NCBI GenBank assembly: GCA_000173575.1
Contig: ABYL01000050.1
Location: forward strand, 1 to 44,876
Direction: 5' to 3'
DNA from: Burkholderia sp. H160
GTDB taxonomy: Bacteria > Pseudomonadota > Gammaproteobacteria > Burkholderiales > Burkholderiaceae
DNA: 44,876 nucleotides
In this document: positions 24,999 to 32,987 of the stretch, in pieces
Layout of the letters: every line of letters begins with the position of its first letter
Position numbering within the stretch: position 1 is the first letter of the stretch
Made by a program: the position numbers and the translations under genes
The notes under the pieces: model-generated
Databases searched by the model: none
Told to the model about the DNA's origin: nothing
What the model saw: the letters and a program-made list of their open reading frames with translations, nothing else

Positions 24999-26834
24999 AT
25001 GTGCGGAATCGTGGGCTGGGTGGATTGCGAACGCGATTTGGGAGAGCAAAGGCCGATCGTTGAGGCAATGACACGCACGATGGCACTGCGCGGGCCTGAC
25101 GCACAGGGTATCTGGATTGAACGTCATGCAGCACTGGGACACCGCAGGCTTTCCGTCATCGATCTCGAAGGCGGAGCGCAACCAATGCAAGCTGCGGAAG
25201 AAGGTAAAGCGCTTGCATGCCTCACCTACAGCGGCGAAGTGTACAACTTCGTTGAACTACGCGACGGGTTGATGAAGCGTGGCCATCGCTTCACGACGCG
25301 AAGCGATACCGAGGTCGTATTGCGCAGCTACCTCGAATGGGGCGAGTCGTTTGTTGATCGCCTGGTTGGTATCTATGCGTTCGCGATCTGGGACGCGCGC
25401 AAAGAAGAGTTGCTGCTGGTGCGCGACCGTGTGGGCGTAAAGCCGCTGTTCTATCAACCCTTCGGCCACGGCGTGTTGTTCGGTTCCGAGCCGAAAGCGA
25501 TTCTGGCTCATCCGAAAATTGTCCCGCGAGTGGGGCAGGATGGGTTGCGGCACGTGATCAGCATGTTCCGCATGCCCGGCGACGCGGTATACGAAGGCAT
25601 GCGCGAAGTGATGCCTGGACACCTGGTGCGCGTGTCACGCAATGGCATCGCGCAACGATCCTACTGGAAGCTCGAGGGTTACGATCATACCGATTCGCTT
25701 GACGTCACGATCGAAACGATTCGCGGGCACCTCGACCGGATCATGCGCCAGCAGACTGTCGCCGACGTGCCGCTTTGCAGCCTGCTTTCAGGCGGGCTCG
25801 ATTCGTCGTTCGTCACGGCGATGGCCGATCGGATATTGCGGCAAAGAAGCGGCAGTGCAGTGCACTCCTATTCGGTAGATTTTGCGGACCATGGCAAGGC
25901 GTTCGTCAAGGACGCGTACCGTGATACGGCCGATAGGCCGTTCGTGCGTGAGTTCGTCAAGCAGGTGAATACGCGGCACACCGAGGTTGTTTTGAACGAT
26001 CGCGAGCTTGCGAACATGCAGGTGCGGCGTGCCGTCGTCGATGCGCTCGACGCGGCATGGTTCGTCGGTGGCGACCTGTTCCCATCGCTCTATCTACTCT
26101 TCAAGGCAGTGCGCGAGAATTCGACGGTCGCATTGTCCGGCGAGGCCGCCGACGAAGTGTTCGGCGGCTATAGATGGTTTCACACGCCCGAAACCGTCAA
26201 CCTGGATACGTTCCCCTGGATGCGGGTTGCGCCGTCGAAGCTCGACACGCTGTTGTCGCCGGACCTGTCAAAGGAGCTGCGTCTGAAGGAGTATGAGGCC
26301 GACTGTTACACCCAGGCACTGCGCGCAGTGCCGCACGTCGGCAAGACTGGCGCCGAGAAGCGCATGCGCGAAATATGCCACCTCCATCTCATCAACTGGC
26401 TCCCCATCCTGCTAGACCGGAAGGACAGGATGAGCATGGCGGTTGGTCTCGAAGTGCGTGTGCCGTTCTGCGACCACGAACTGATGCAGTACGTATTCAA
26501 CACGCCGTGGAGCATGAAGACGTTCGATGGTCGCGAGAAGAGCCTGCTGCGCGCAGCAGCTGGCGACGTCGTGCCCGAGGCGATTCTCAAGCGCGTGAAA
26601 AGCCCCTATCCGGCGACGCAAGACCCAGCGTACGAACGCGCGTTGCGTGAAGGCATGGGCAGCGTGATCTCGAAGTCGTCGCCGCGCACGGCACGGACAT
26701 TCAACGTGGATGCGGTTCGTAAGCTGATCGACCAACCGCTGAACGAAGTTAGTATCGGTTGGGAACGTGGGGACATCGATCACGCGCTCGCGATGTCGGA
26801 CTGGCTCGAAAGGTACAACGTGGAACTGCTATAG
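24999..26834 (+). CDS. asnB: glutamine-hydrolysing asparagine synthetase-like amidotransferase
   Basis: The 611-residue enzyme has an N-terminal class II glutaminase domain with the nucleophile Cys2 (MCGIVGW), which fixes the start at ATG 24999 rather than GTG 24996; GAGGAG lies just upstream. The synthetase domain carries the pyrophosphate loop SGGLDSS at residues 264-270 and SGEAADEVFGGY. Both active sites look intact, so it should transfer glutamine nitrogen to an ATP-activated carboxylate. Location in an accessory block with an O-methyltransferase and LysR regulator suggests a dedicated substrate instead of, or besides, aspartate. That specialisation is inferred. Confidence 0.88.
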   Translation: MCGIVGWVDCERDLGEQRPIVEAMTRTMALRGPDAQGIWIERHAALGHRRLSVIDLEGGAQPMQAAEEGKALACLTYSGEVYNFVELRDGLMKRGHRFTTRSDTEVVLRSYLEWGESFVDRLVGIYAFAIWDARKEELLLVRDRVGVKPLFYQPFGHGVLFGSEPKAILAHPKIVPRVGQDGLRHVISMFRMPGDAVYEGMREVMPGHLVRVSRNGIAQRSYWKLEGYDHTDSLDVTIETIRGHLDRIMRQQTVADVPLCSLLSGGLDSSFVTAMADRILRQRSGSAVHSYSVDFADHGKAFVKDAYRDTADRPFVREFVKQVNTRHTEVVLNDRELANMQVRRAVVDALDAAWFVGGDLFPSLYLLFKAVRENSTVALSGEAADEVFGGYRWFHTPETVNLDTFPWMRVAPSKLDTLLSPDLSKELRLKEYEADCYTQALRAVPHVGKTGAEKRMREICHLHLINWLPILLDRKDRMSMAVGLEVRVPFCDHELMQYVFNTPWSMKTFDGREKSLLRAAAGDVVPEAILKRVKSPYPATQDPAYERALREGMGSVISKSSPRTARTFNVDAVRKLIDQPLNEVSIGWERGDIDHALAMSDWLERYNVELL

Positions 26835-27022
26835 CGAGATGCGGCGTGGTGTGATTTCAGCCCCGGATAGGCTCCATCTCCCTGTAAATGCAATCAGGCA
26901 ATTCGACATCCACCTTGAGATCGTGGTCGCCAATGGACTTGGCGCTTTCCAGGGAAAAATCCCCCGTAGGGAAGCCAGGCCGATCATGAACACCTTAGTA
27001 CGTCTTCCAAAGGGAAAAAGCC

Positions 27023-28072
27023 ATGGAAAATTGCTCGACCACCTTGACACCAGAAGCCGGGAAGATATCTGCCCCTTCTACCGAGAAGCTGCTTCAGCTG
27101 GGTATGGGTTTTTGGGGTTCAAAGGCGCTGTTATCCGCGGTCGAACTCGACCTGTTTACGGTTCTTGGACGCGGACCTCGCAATGCAACGCAACTGATGG
27201 AGGAATTGCGGTTGCATCCGAGATCGGCGCTGGACTTTCTCGATGCTCTGGTTGCGCTGGGGGTCCTGGATCGGGACGACGGTCTATACCGGAATACTGC
27301 TGAGACTGGTGCGTTTCTGGACAGAGCGAAGCCGGGTTTTATGGGCGGACTGTTGCTCATGGCGAACAACCGTTTATACCCGTTCTGGGGATCGCTCACC
27401 GAAGCGTTGCGCACGGGGCAACCGCAGAACGAAGCCAAGCAGGGCGGCAATCCATTCGATGCAATCTATCGGGACGAACCGGTGCTCCGTGAGTTTCTGG
27501 GAGCGATGAGCGGCGTTAGCCAGGGGCCGGCCAAAGCGATTGCGCGCAAATTTCCGTGGCAGAACTACCGCTCGTTTGTCGACGTCGGTACCGCGCAGGG
27601 TGCCCTGATGGTGGAGGTTGCGCGTACGCACGAGCATCTCACCGGTGTTGGTTTTGATCTGCCGGCGGTCGGCCCTGTGTTCAACGACTACATTGCGCAG
27701 AACGATCTTCAGGAACGGATTCGCTTTCATCCTGGCGATTTCTTCAAGGAAGCGTTCCCCTCGGCCGACGTCCTCGTGATGGGGCACATTCTTCACGACT
27801 GGAATCTCGAGCAGAAGCGTGAGTTGCTCGCGAAGAGTTACAAGGCATTGCCCGCTGGCGGATGTCTGATCGTCTACGACGCGGTGATCGACGACGAGCG
27901 CAGACGGAATGCATTCGGTTTACTGATGAGTTTGAACATGCTGATCGAGACCCCAGGTGGTTTTGACTATACGGGCAAGCAGTGCCGTGAATGGATGACC
28001 GAGGCTGGTTTCCGGGAGGTTAGAGTTGAACCGCTGGTCGGACCCACTTCGATGATTATCGGAGTCCGGTAG
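27023..28072 (+). CDS. SAM-dependent O-methyltransferase (acetylserotonin/hydroxyneurosporene type)
   Basis: The 349-residue protein has an N-terminal winged-helix dimerisation domain (residues about 20-110, GMGFWGSKALLSAVELDLF) and a Rossmann methyltransferase domain with motif I FVDVGTAQG at 185-193. The canonical glycine-rich VGGGxG is changed to VGTAQG. The catalytic His258 lies in ILHDW. The family methylates hydroxyls of small aromatic or polyketide metabolites in the cytoplasm. It follows asnB by 188 bases in the same direction and is probably its pathway partner. No strong ribosome site is seen before ATG 27023. Confidence 0.87.
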   Translation: MENCSTTLTPEAGKISAPSTEKLLQLGMGFWGSKALLSAVELDLFTVLGRGPRNATQLMEELRLHPRSALDFLDALVALGVLDRDDGLYRNTAETGAFLDRAKPGFMGGLLLMANNRLYPFWGSLTEALRTGQPQNEAKQGGNPFDAIYRDEPVLREFLGAMSGVSQGPAKAIARKFPWQNYRSFVDVGTAQGALMVEVARTHEHLTGVGFDLPAVGPVFNDYIAQNDLQERIRFHPGDFFKEAFPSADVLVMGHILHDWNLEQKRELLAKSYKALPAGGCLIVYDAVIDDERRRNAFGLLMSLNMLIETPGGFDYTGKQCREWMTEAGFREVRVEPLVGPTSMIIGVR

Positions 28073-28117
28073 TCGGTGTTGGCCCTTCCACCATGAGAGA
28101 CCAGGGGATGAGTTCCC

Positions 28118-28191
28118 GGCGTTCGATTTTTGAACGCCGAGCTGAACAACGTACGAAGTTCAGGCGATCCCGACGATTATTCGTCGGGATC
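28118..28191. terminator. two stem-loops between convergent genes
   Basis: GGCGTTC/GAACGCC forms one stem (28118-28138) with an AT-rich loop. GATCCCGACGA (28166-28176) and TCGTCGGGATC (28181-28191) form a perfect 11-bp stem whose loop holds the stop codon of the acidic protein. Neither has a long T-run. They lie between the convergent methyltransferase and acidic-protein genes and may stop or stabilise both transcripts. Confidence 0.5.
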
Positions 28192-28440
28192 CTGAACGTC
28201 TTCACCACCACCCTCAACTGGAGGGTCAGTTACATCGGTTACTTCAGGCTCGGGAGCTGCAACGGGTTCGTCTCCCGCTTCCGGCGTGGGCTCAGCAGAT
28301 AACGTTGGCTCGACTTCCGGAGTTACCTCGTCTATCGAGTCGACTATTGGATCAGACACAGGCGCATCATCCCCCGGGTTCGCCGGGTCGATTGTTGGAA
28401 CTGCGTCAGCGGACAAACCTTCTTCGTCATTCGTAGTCAT
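28177..28440 (-). CDS. small acidic, probably disordered protein
   Basis: The 87-residue product is dominated by Asp, Glu, Pro, Val and Thr (for example VTPEVEPTLSAEPTPEAG) with almost no Lys, Arg or aromatic residues, so it is strongly acidic and likely unfolded. ATG 28440 is chosen because GAGGG lies five bases upstream; an ATG four codons earlier overlaps that site. There is no signal peptide. The family is not recognised. It converges on the methyltransferase gene, and its stop codon sits inside a perfect inverted repeat. Confidence 0.6.
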   Translation of the reverse strand: MTTNDEEGLSADAVPTIDPANPGDDAPVSDPIVDSIDEVTPEVEPTLSAEPTPEAGDEPVAAPEPEVTDVTDPPVEGGGEDVQDPDE

Positions 28441-28452
28441 GTCAACCCTCAT

Positions 28453-28803
28453 AAAGTTTAGGTTTGATATCCATAAGCACCCCCGGAGATTCTTTCCAAA
28501 ATGTAGTGCGTGTCGCCGAGGTCGGGTTCCAGCGAGCCACCCAGAAGCATTAGAAAAATAATACTTCTGCGCATGCCTACCCACGTGCCGAAGAGTTGCA
28601 CCTGGAACAGCACACTGCGTCGCGATGGCTGACTTCGCGAACTGCGTGTTTACGAGCAGATTGCTTGCACCAGGGAGGAACGGGCTCACGAAAATTGTGC
28701 AGACGGTCGATGACGCGTGGCATGGGTCAACTCCCTACTTCTGCGGTAGGGCAAACCATCGACGTTTCTCTCGTTACGACCGTGCGACCGAACGACGAGG
28801 AGC
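28453..28803. other. intergenic region between acidic-protein gene and repeat C
   Basis: I see no convincing gene. The region holds an imperfect dyad agaagcatta / taatacttct (28543-28568), which could be an operator for the acidic-protein gene. It also holds a short CCCTAC/GTAGGG hairpin near 28727-28750. The remaining open frames are Arg-rich and lack supported starts. Confidence 0.35.
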
Positions 28804-28915
28804 GGGGATTTCCGCTCGAAGCGTTATCCGGTAAGGCTTCCGGTTCAAAAGGGATGTTGTTTATAGGCGACCGTTGAGCTTCCCCAACGACATCATCGAC
28901 TTCGTCAACTACCGC
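28804..28915 (+). repeat. dispersed repeat copy C with lipoprotein-gene tail
   Basis: It contains ccgctcgaagcgttatccgg, ttccggttcaaaag, gttgtttataggcgacc, then codons for NDIIDFVNYR, the tail of the lipoprotein at 18581. Its right end lies inside the 3' end of the LysR gene at 28905-29837, supplying that gene's last codons and stop on the opposite strand. Confidence 0.82.
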
Positions 28916-29837
28916 CAGGCATCGATCGGGTCGCGCGGCTCTTCACATGATCGATGAACGCACGCAGCTTCGGCATGATCTGGCGGCGGCTCGGATAGTA
29001 GAGAAACACGCCCGGGACCATCGGTGCGTACTCATCCAGAACGTGCACCAGCTTTCCCGTTTTCAATCCCTCTGCGGCCATCGGCTCGGGTAGCTGGGCA
29101 AGGCCAATGCCTTCGATCGCCGCGCCCAATATGCCCAGAAAATCGCTGGCGATGAAAGGACCGGAGACGGCGATCTCGATCGGCTGGCCGTGGTCGTTGA
29201 ACGACCACAACGCGAGCGCGCCGCTGGAGCGCCGCCAGCGAATGCATGCATGCTCGCGCAGATCGTCCATGCACTCGGGGCGGCCGCGCGCAGCGAAATA
29301 GCCAGGACTCCCCACAACGACAAAACGGAACGGCGGCGACAAGGGCACCGCGATCATATCGGCGGCAACGAACTGACCCAGCCGGATGCCGGCGTCGAAG
29401 CCTTCCGTCGCGAGATCGATCAGCTCCTTGCTGGCAACGATTTCCACCTCGACCTCGGGATTGGCCTTGCAGAACGACGCGATCAGCGGCTCCAGCAGGA
29501 TCGGCACGACCGCGCGCGGTACGGAAAGACGCAACAGGCCGGACGGTCGCTCGCCGAGTCCGCGCGCCACTTCGCTGGCGGCGACGAGTTCCTCGAAAGC
29601 CGGTTTGGCGCGAGCCAGAAAGCGCTCGCCGGCTTCGGTCAAGCCGACGCTGCGCGTGGTGCGGATGAACAGCGTCGCGCCGATGCGGGCTTCTAGCACA
29701 CGCACCGCCTGACTGACGGCCGACGGCGTCACGCCGAGTTGCGCGGCGGCGCCGCGAAAGCTGCGATGCTCGGCAACGCTGAGGAAGACCTCGACGCCGT
29801 CGAGCGCACCCTGCCTGACTGTGAAGTTCTGCTTCAT
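28905..29837 (-). CDS. LysR-family regulator
   Basis: The 310-residue protein has a LysR helix-turn-helix at residues about 10-70 (GVEVFLSVAEHRSFRGAAAQL, TPSAVSQAVRVLE) and an effector domain from residue about 95 (GLLRLSVPRAVVPILLEP). It resembles the large group of LTTRs next to small membrane or oxidoreductase genes. It is divergent from the membrane protein gene at 29926, its likely target. Its last residues (GGS) and stop codon derive from repeat C, so its original C-terminus was probably altered, though the conserved domain is complete. Confidence 0.9.
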   Translation of the reverse strand: MKQNFTVRQGALDGVEVFLSVAEHRSFRGAAAQLGVTPSAVSQAVRVLEARIGATLFIRTTRSVGLTEAGERFLARAKPAFEELVAASEVARGLGERPSGLLRLSVPRAVVPILLEPLIASFCKANPEVEVEIVASKELIDLATEGFDAGIRLGQFVAADMIAVPLSPPFRFVVVGSPGYFAARGRPECMDDLREHACIRWRRSSGALALWSFNDHGQPIEIAVSGPFIASDFLGILGAAIEGIGLAQLPEPMAAEGLKTGKLVHVLDEYAPMVPGVFLYYPSRRQIMPKLRAFIDHVKSRATRSMPGGS

Positions 29838-29925
29838 AGCCTGTCAACATTGTGAGGAATAGTCACTCGCGCGAGACGATGGTACACCTAACGCCTGCGC
29901 ATCCAACCTTTGACAAGGAGGCACC

Positions 29926-30459
29926 ATGTCACCGCGGCTTCTATTCCAGTTGCACCTCGTTTTGGGCTATGTCGCCTGGCTGCTGTGCTTCGGCACCTAC
30001 GTGTGGCCGAAGCTCAAGACGATGGCCCCGTTCGACGCGCAACGCGCGATCGCCACGTTGCACAGCTTCCGCTTCTTCGGGCTCGCCTTCCTGTTGCCTG
30101 GTGTCGTCGGTCCGCAGCTGTCTGCGAGCTTTGCCGCATTCGCCGCCTATGGGGATTTCGCCACAGGCGTGCTGGCGATGCTGGCATTGCTTACGGCCCG
30201 GATACGTCCGCTTTTCTGGTCGTTCATCGTCGCTTTCAATCTGGTTGGTACAGTCGATCTGATCGTCGACTATTACCACGCGGTAGCAGTCGATCTGGCC
30301 GCACATTCAGGAGAACTGGGCGCCTTGTACGCGATCCCTATCATCTATGTGCCGACGCTGGCGATCACGCATGGTGCCGCCTTCTATCTGCTGCTACGCC
30401 CCCGGTTCAAGCGGCTGCGCGCCGTTCCTTCCGTGAGCCGTGACATTTCCCAGGCTTAG
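29926..30459 (+). CDS. multi-helix inner-membrane protein of unknown function
   Basis: The 177-residue protein has about five hydrophobic helices: near residues 5-25 (LHLVLGYVAWLLCFGTYV), 48-72, 78-90, 95-118 and 137-157. It keeps a conserved-looking KLKTM loop and a basic C-terminus. There is no signal peptide separate from helix 1. ATG 29926 follows AAGGAGG. I do not recognise a named family. Divergence from a LysR gene with an 88-base gap suggests regulation by it. Confidence 0.75.
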   Translation: MSPRLLFQLHLVLGYVAWLLCFGTYVWPKLKTMAPFDAQRAIATLHSFRFFGLAFLLPGVVGPQLSASFAAFAAYGDFATGVLAMLALLTARIRPLFWSFIVAFNLVGTVDLIVDYYHAVAVDLAAHSGELGALYAIPIIYVPTLAITHGAAFYLLLRPRFKRLRAVPSVSRDISQA

Positions 30460-30595
30460 CCTGCTTCACCAGCCGCAGTTCGGCAACCTAACGAAGAATC
30501 CGATCAACATCGAGCGACGTTTTTCCGCCTTCCACCTGCGTTATGCTGTCGGTCGTCGAGTCGATGCTCGCGGCCTGAACGAAGCAGGTGCGCAA

Positions 30596-30617
30596 ACCCG
30601 GCCGGATACGGCCGGGT
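30596..30617. terminator. perfect stem-loop after the membrane-protein gene
   Basis: ACCCGGCCG and CGGCCGGGT form a 9-bp stem with a GATA loop. It lies in the 240-base gap between the membrane protein and the lipoprotein gene. There is no T-run, so a structural or processing role is as likely as termination. Confidence 0.45.
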
Positions 30618-30699
30618 GGTACCCTTCACTGGCACTTCCGGCTTTCGTGCGACGCGAGCAAACGCCCGGAACAACCACTGAACTCAGCGAGGTGCCGAC

Positions 30700-31512
30700 G
30701 TGAAAAACTGCATGCTATTGCTGCCCCTCGTTCTCGCCGCCTGCGCACAGACCCCCGAAGTGACAGCGCCGGCGCCAGCGGCGACCACGGCCCCCGCGAA
30801 CCCGGCGTCGCCGACCGGCACCGATCTGTTGACCCGCTACCACTGGCAACTGAACAACGCGATCGATCGCAATGGCACGCACATCGATGCGCTGTTCGTC
30901 CGCCCGGACAGGCCAGTGCAACTCGATTTCAGTCCGTACCGGATCACGGTCGTCAATAGCTGCAACAACATGGGAGCGGGCTACACCGTCAGGAAAGGGT
31001 ATTTGCAGATCGGCCCGATGATCAGCACGATGATGGCGTGCCCCAACCCCGCGCTGGCCGCACTCGACGATGCGATCTCGCAGCGCGTGCGCGGCAGCGT
31101 CAACGTGAACCTGCTTGTGCGTGACAACGCGCCGAGCCTGCAACTGGTCACCGATAGCGGCGATACGCTGAGCTTCACCGGCGTGCCCACGGCCGAGACG
31201 CGTTACGGCGGCCCCGGTCAGATAACGTTTCTTGAAGTGGCGGCGCAGCCCGTGCCGTGCAGCCATCTGTTGATGCCCAACGCGCAATGTCTGCTCGTGC
31301 GCGAACGCTTCTTCGACGAGCAGGGACTGGCGACCGGCACGCCTGGGCCGTGGCGACCGTTGAATCAGGATATCGAAGGTTTTACGCACACGCCGGGTAT
31401 GCGCAACGTGCTGCGCGTGAAGCGTTTCGCGATCAAGAACCCGCCTGCCGATGGGCCATCGGTCGCTTATGTGCTGGACCTCGTCGTTGAATCGGAGAAG
31501 GTGGGGCAGTAA
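30700..31512 (+). CDS. lipoprotein with META and DUF4377-like domains
   Basis: The 270-residue product starts at GTG 30700 with GAGG seven bases upstream. The lipobox LVLAAC (Cys15) marks it for lipidation, and a Pro/Ala-rich linker leads to a META-like domain (YHWQLNNAID, VNSCNNMGAGYTV, MMACPNPALAALDD; residues about 45-165). The last 100 residues (FLEVAAQPVPCSHLL, CLLVRERF, IEGFTHTPGMRNVLRVKRF) match DUF4377. The same pairing is common in envelope lipoproteins, including HslJ-like proteins. It should sit in the outer or inner membrane facing the periplasm. Its exact role is unknown. Confidence 0.82.
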   Translation: MKNCMLLLPLVLAACAQTPEVTAPAPAATTAPANPASPTGTDLLTRYHWQLNNAIDRNGTHIDALFVRPDRPVQLDFSPYRITVVNSCNNMGAGYTVRKGYLQIGPMISTMMACPNPALAALDDAISQRVRGSVNVNLLVRDNAPSLQLVTDSGDTLSFTGVPTAETRYGGPGQITFLEVAAQPVPCSHLLMPNAQCLLVRERFFDEQGLATGTPGPWRPLNQDIEGFTHTPGMRNVLRVKRFAIKNPPADGPSVAYVLDLVVESEKVGQ

Positions 31513-31521
31513 TGCTGCTTC

Positions 31522-31554
31522 AGCCGTGCCGCCAGGCGCGCTGACGGCACGGCT
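31522..31554. terminator. stem-loop between convergent genes
   Basis: AGCCGTGCCG (31522-31531) pairs perfectly with CGGCACGGCT (31545-31554). It lies between the convergent META lipoprotein and muconolactone-isomerase-like genes and could serve both, though there is no T-run. Confidence 0.55.
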
Positions 31555-31568
31555 CCCGACCGGCTGGA

Positions 31569-31859
31569 TCATCTCTTCTGAATCAGCCGCCCGAGCGGCG
31601 CGAGCGGTCCCACCGGCAGGTACTCATACTTCATCAGCTCGTCAGCCACGAGCGGCAACGCATTGAGTATTGCCTTGGCTTCGTCGACAGACTCGACGTT
31701 CATCAGAAAAATCGGCCCGGCCTGCTCGCGGAACCAGAACTGCTCGACCTTGCCGTCGAGATAGAGCTGGAGCGTGGCCGGCACCTCGTGAGGCAGGTGC
31801 TGCTGGAGCTTGTCTGGGGTGAGGGTCGGTTGCGCGGATGCGATGGCGAAAACTTTCAT
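31569..31859 (-). CDS. muconolactone-isomerase-like small protein
   Basis: The 96-residue protein has the ferredoxin-like pattern of the muconolactone isomerase/YCII group (MKVFAIAS at the start, LYLDGKVEQFWFREQAGPIFLMNVESVDEAKAIL spanning the central strands and helix). The length equals typical CatC proteins, but no catechol-pathway gene is nearby, so a catabolic role is not supported. AGGAGG upstream fits the second of two adjacent ATG codons (31859); the first is at 31862. It is divergent from the GlxA-type regulator gene, its probable controller. Confidence 0.7.
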   Translation of the reverse strand: MKVFAIASAQPTLTPDKLQQHLPHEVPATLQLYLDGKVEQFWFREQAGPIFLMNVESVDEAKAILNALPLVADELMKYEYLPVGPLAPLGRLIQKR

Positions 31860-31969
31860 CATTGACCTCCTGGGTCGACGTGGGTTGCGACGTGCAACGG
31901 GGTTCACTGTAGCCGTCGGCCGGGAAAAGCTGTATCGTCGTAAATGACAACTTTAGGGGCATTTACGCC

Positions 31970-32935
31970 ATGCGCATCGCTGTACTCGCCTTGCAGGGGC
32001 TGTTCGACACCGGCCTGACCGTCATGCTCGACGCCTTCTCCCTCGCCAACGGATTCGCGGCCGCGAAGATGGGCGGGCGGCCGCACTTCGAGCTGTCGGT
32101 CGTCGGCGTGCGCAAGAAGGTCCGCTCGGGGCAGGGGCTGGCCATACCCGTGCAAGCAGTCACCTCGGACCTGAAACCGGACTGGGTGGTCGTTCCCGCG
32201 CTCAGTACCGGCAGGCCGGACCTACTGGTGCCGGCGCTCGAACGGCCGGACGTGCGCGACGCCGGGGCGCAAATGCTGGCATGGCACGAACAGGGCGCGC
32301 TGATCGCCGCGTCGTGCATCGGCACATTCCTCGTCGCGGAAACCGGACTCCTCGATCATCGCGAAGCGACCACGACCTGGTGGCTGGGTCCATTGTTCCG
32401 GCAACGCTATCCGACGGTGTTGCTCAACGAGTCACGCATGCTGGTGCCCTCGGACGTCGGTGTGACGGCGGGCGCGGCGATGGGGCACCTCGATCTCGCG
32501 CTGTGGCTGATTCGCCGTGCGAGCCCGGAGCTGGCCGCGCTCGTATCGCGCTACCTGCTCGCCGACCTGCGCACATCGCAGGCGCCGTACATCATCCCTA
32601 ACCATCTGGCGCAGGCCGATCCGCTGATTCAGCGTTTCGAGCGATGGGCGCGCGATCATCTGAAGGAAGGGTTTTCGCTGCAGCACGCGGCGGCCGCACT
32701 GGCGACGAGCGCGCGCACGCTGCAGCGTCGCTGTCAGGACGTGCTCGGCAAATCGCCGTTGGCTTACTTTCAGGACCTGCGTGTCGAGTACGCGAAGTCG
32801 CTGTTGCATGGCAGCGGCCTCGGCATCGATGCGATTGCGGCCGAAGTGGGGTATGTCGATGGCGCCACGTTGCGGACGCTGTTGCGCCAACGGCTCGGTA
32901 AAGGGGTGCGAGACCTGCGTGCGGATTTGCGGTGA
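31970..32935 (+). CDS. GlxA-type AraC-family regulator with DJ-1/GATase1-like domain
   Basis: The 321-residue protein has an N-terminal class I amidotransferase-like (DJ-1/PfpI) domain, residues about 1-185, with the nucleophile-elbow cysteine in AASCIGTFL. A C-terminal AraC domain follows (residues about 220-318: HLKEGFSLQHAAAALATSARTLQRRCQ, then IDAIAAEVGYVDGATLRTLLRQRLG). Such proteins sense small metabolites and activate nearby genes; GlxA/GbdR/ArgR members respond to amines or amino acids. It is divergent from the isomerase-like gene. The ligand is unknown. Confidence 0.9.
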   Translation: MRIAVLALQGLFDTGLTVMLDAFSLANGFAAAKMGGRPHFELSVVGVRKKVRSGQGLAIPVQAVTSDLKPDWVVVPALSTGRPDLLVPALERPDVRDAGAQMLAWHEQGALIAASCIGTFLVAETGLLDHREATTTWWLGPLFRQRYPTVLLNESRMLVPSDVGVTAGAAMGHLDLALWLIRRASPELAALVSRYLLADLRTSQAPYIIPNHLAQADPLIQRFERWARDHLKEGFSLQHAAAALATSARTLQRRCQDVLGKSPLAYFQDLRVEYAKSLLHGSGLGIDAIAAEVGYVDGATLRTLLRQRLGKGVRDLRADLR

Positions 32936-32987
32936 AGGCTGGCAGCGCGCGTCGCCATTGGCTGAGATCCTTTCACGGAGAGACGGC

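Noticed and set aside
24999-28440. Lasso-peptide cluster (AsnB-like cyclase plus a small peptide gene)
   Set aside because: The AsnB protein keeps the glutaminase Cys2, no leader-peptide-cleaving B protein is adjacent, and the acidic protein does not look like a lasso precursor.
28596-28877. Forward frame of 93 codons covering repeat C
   Set aside because: Its C-terminal part is the repeat itself, and copies A and B do not keep the same upstream frame, so it is not a conserved protein.
30440-30703. Forward frame of 87 codons between the membrane protein and the META lipoprotein gene
   Set aside because: It overlaps the upstream gene, has no ribosome site, contains a perfect hairpin and has a random-looking composition.
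31569-31859. Catechol degradation enzyme
   Set aside because: Only the muconolactone-isomerase-like fold is visible and no other catechol-pathway gene is in the window, so a catabolic call is not supported.
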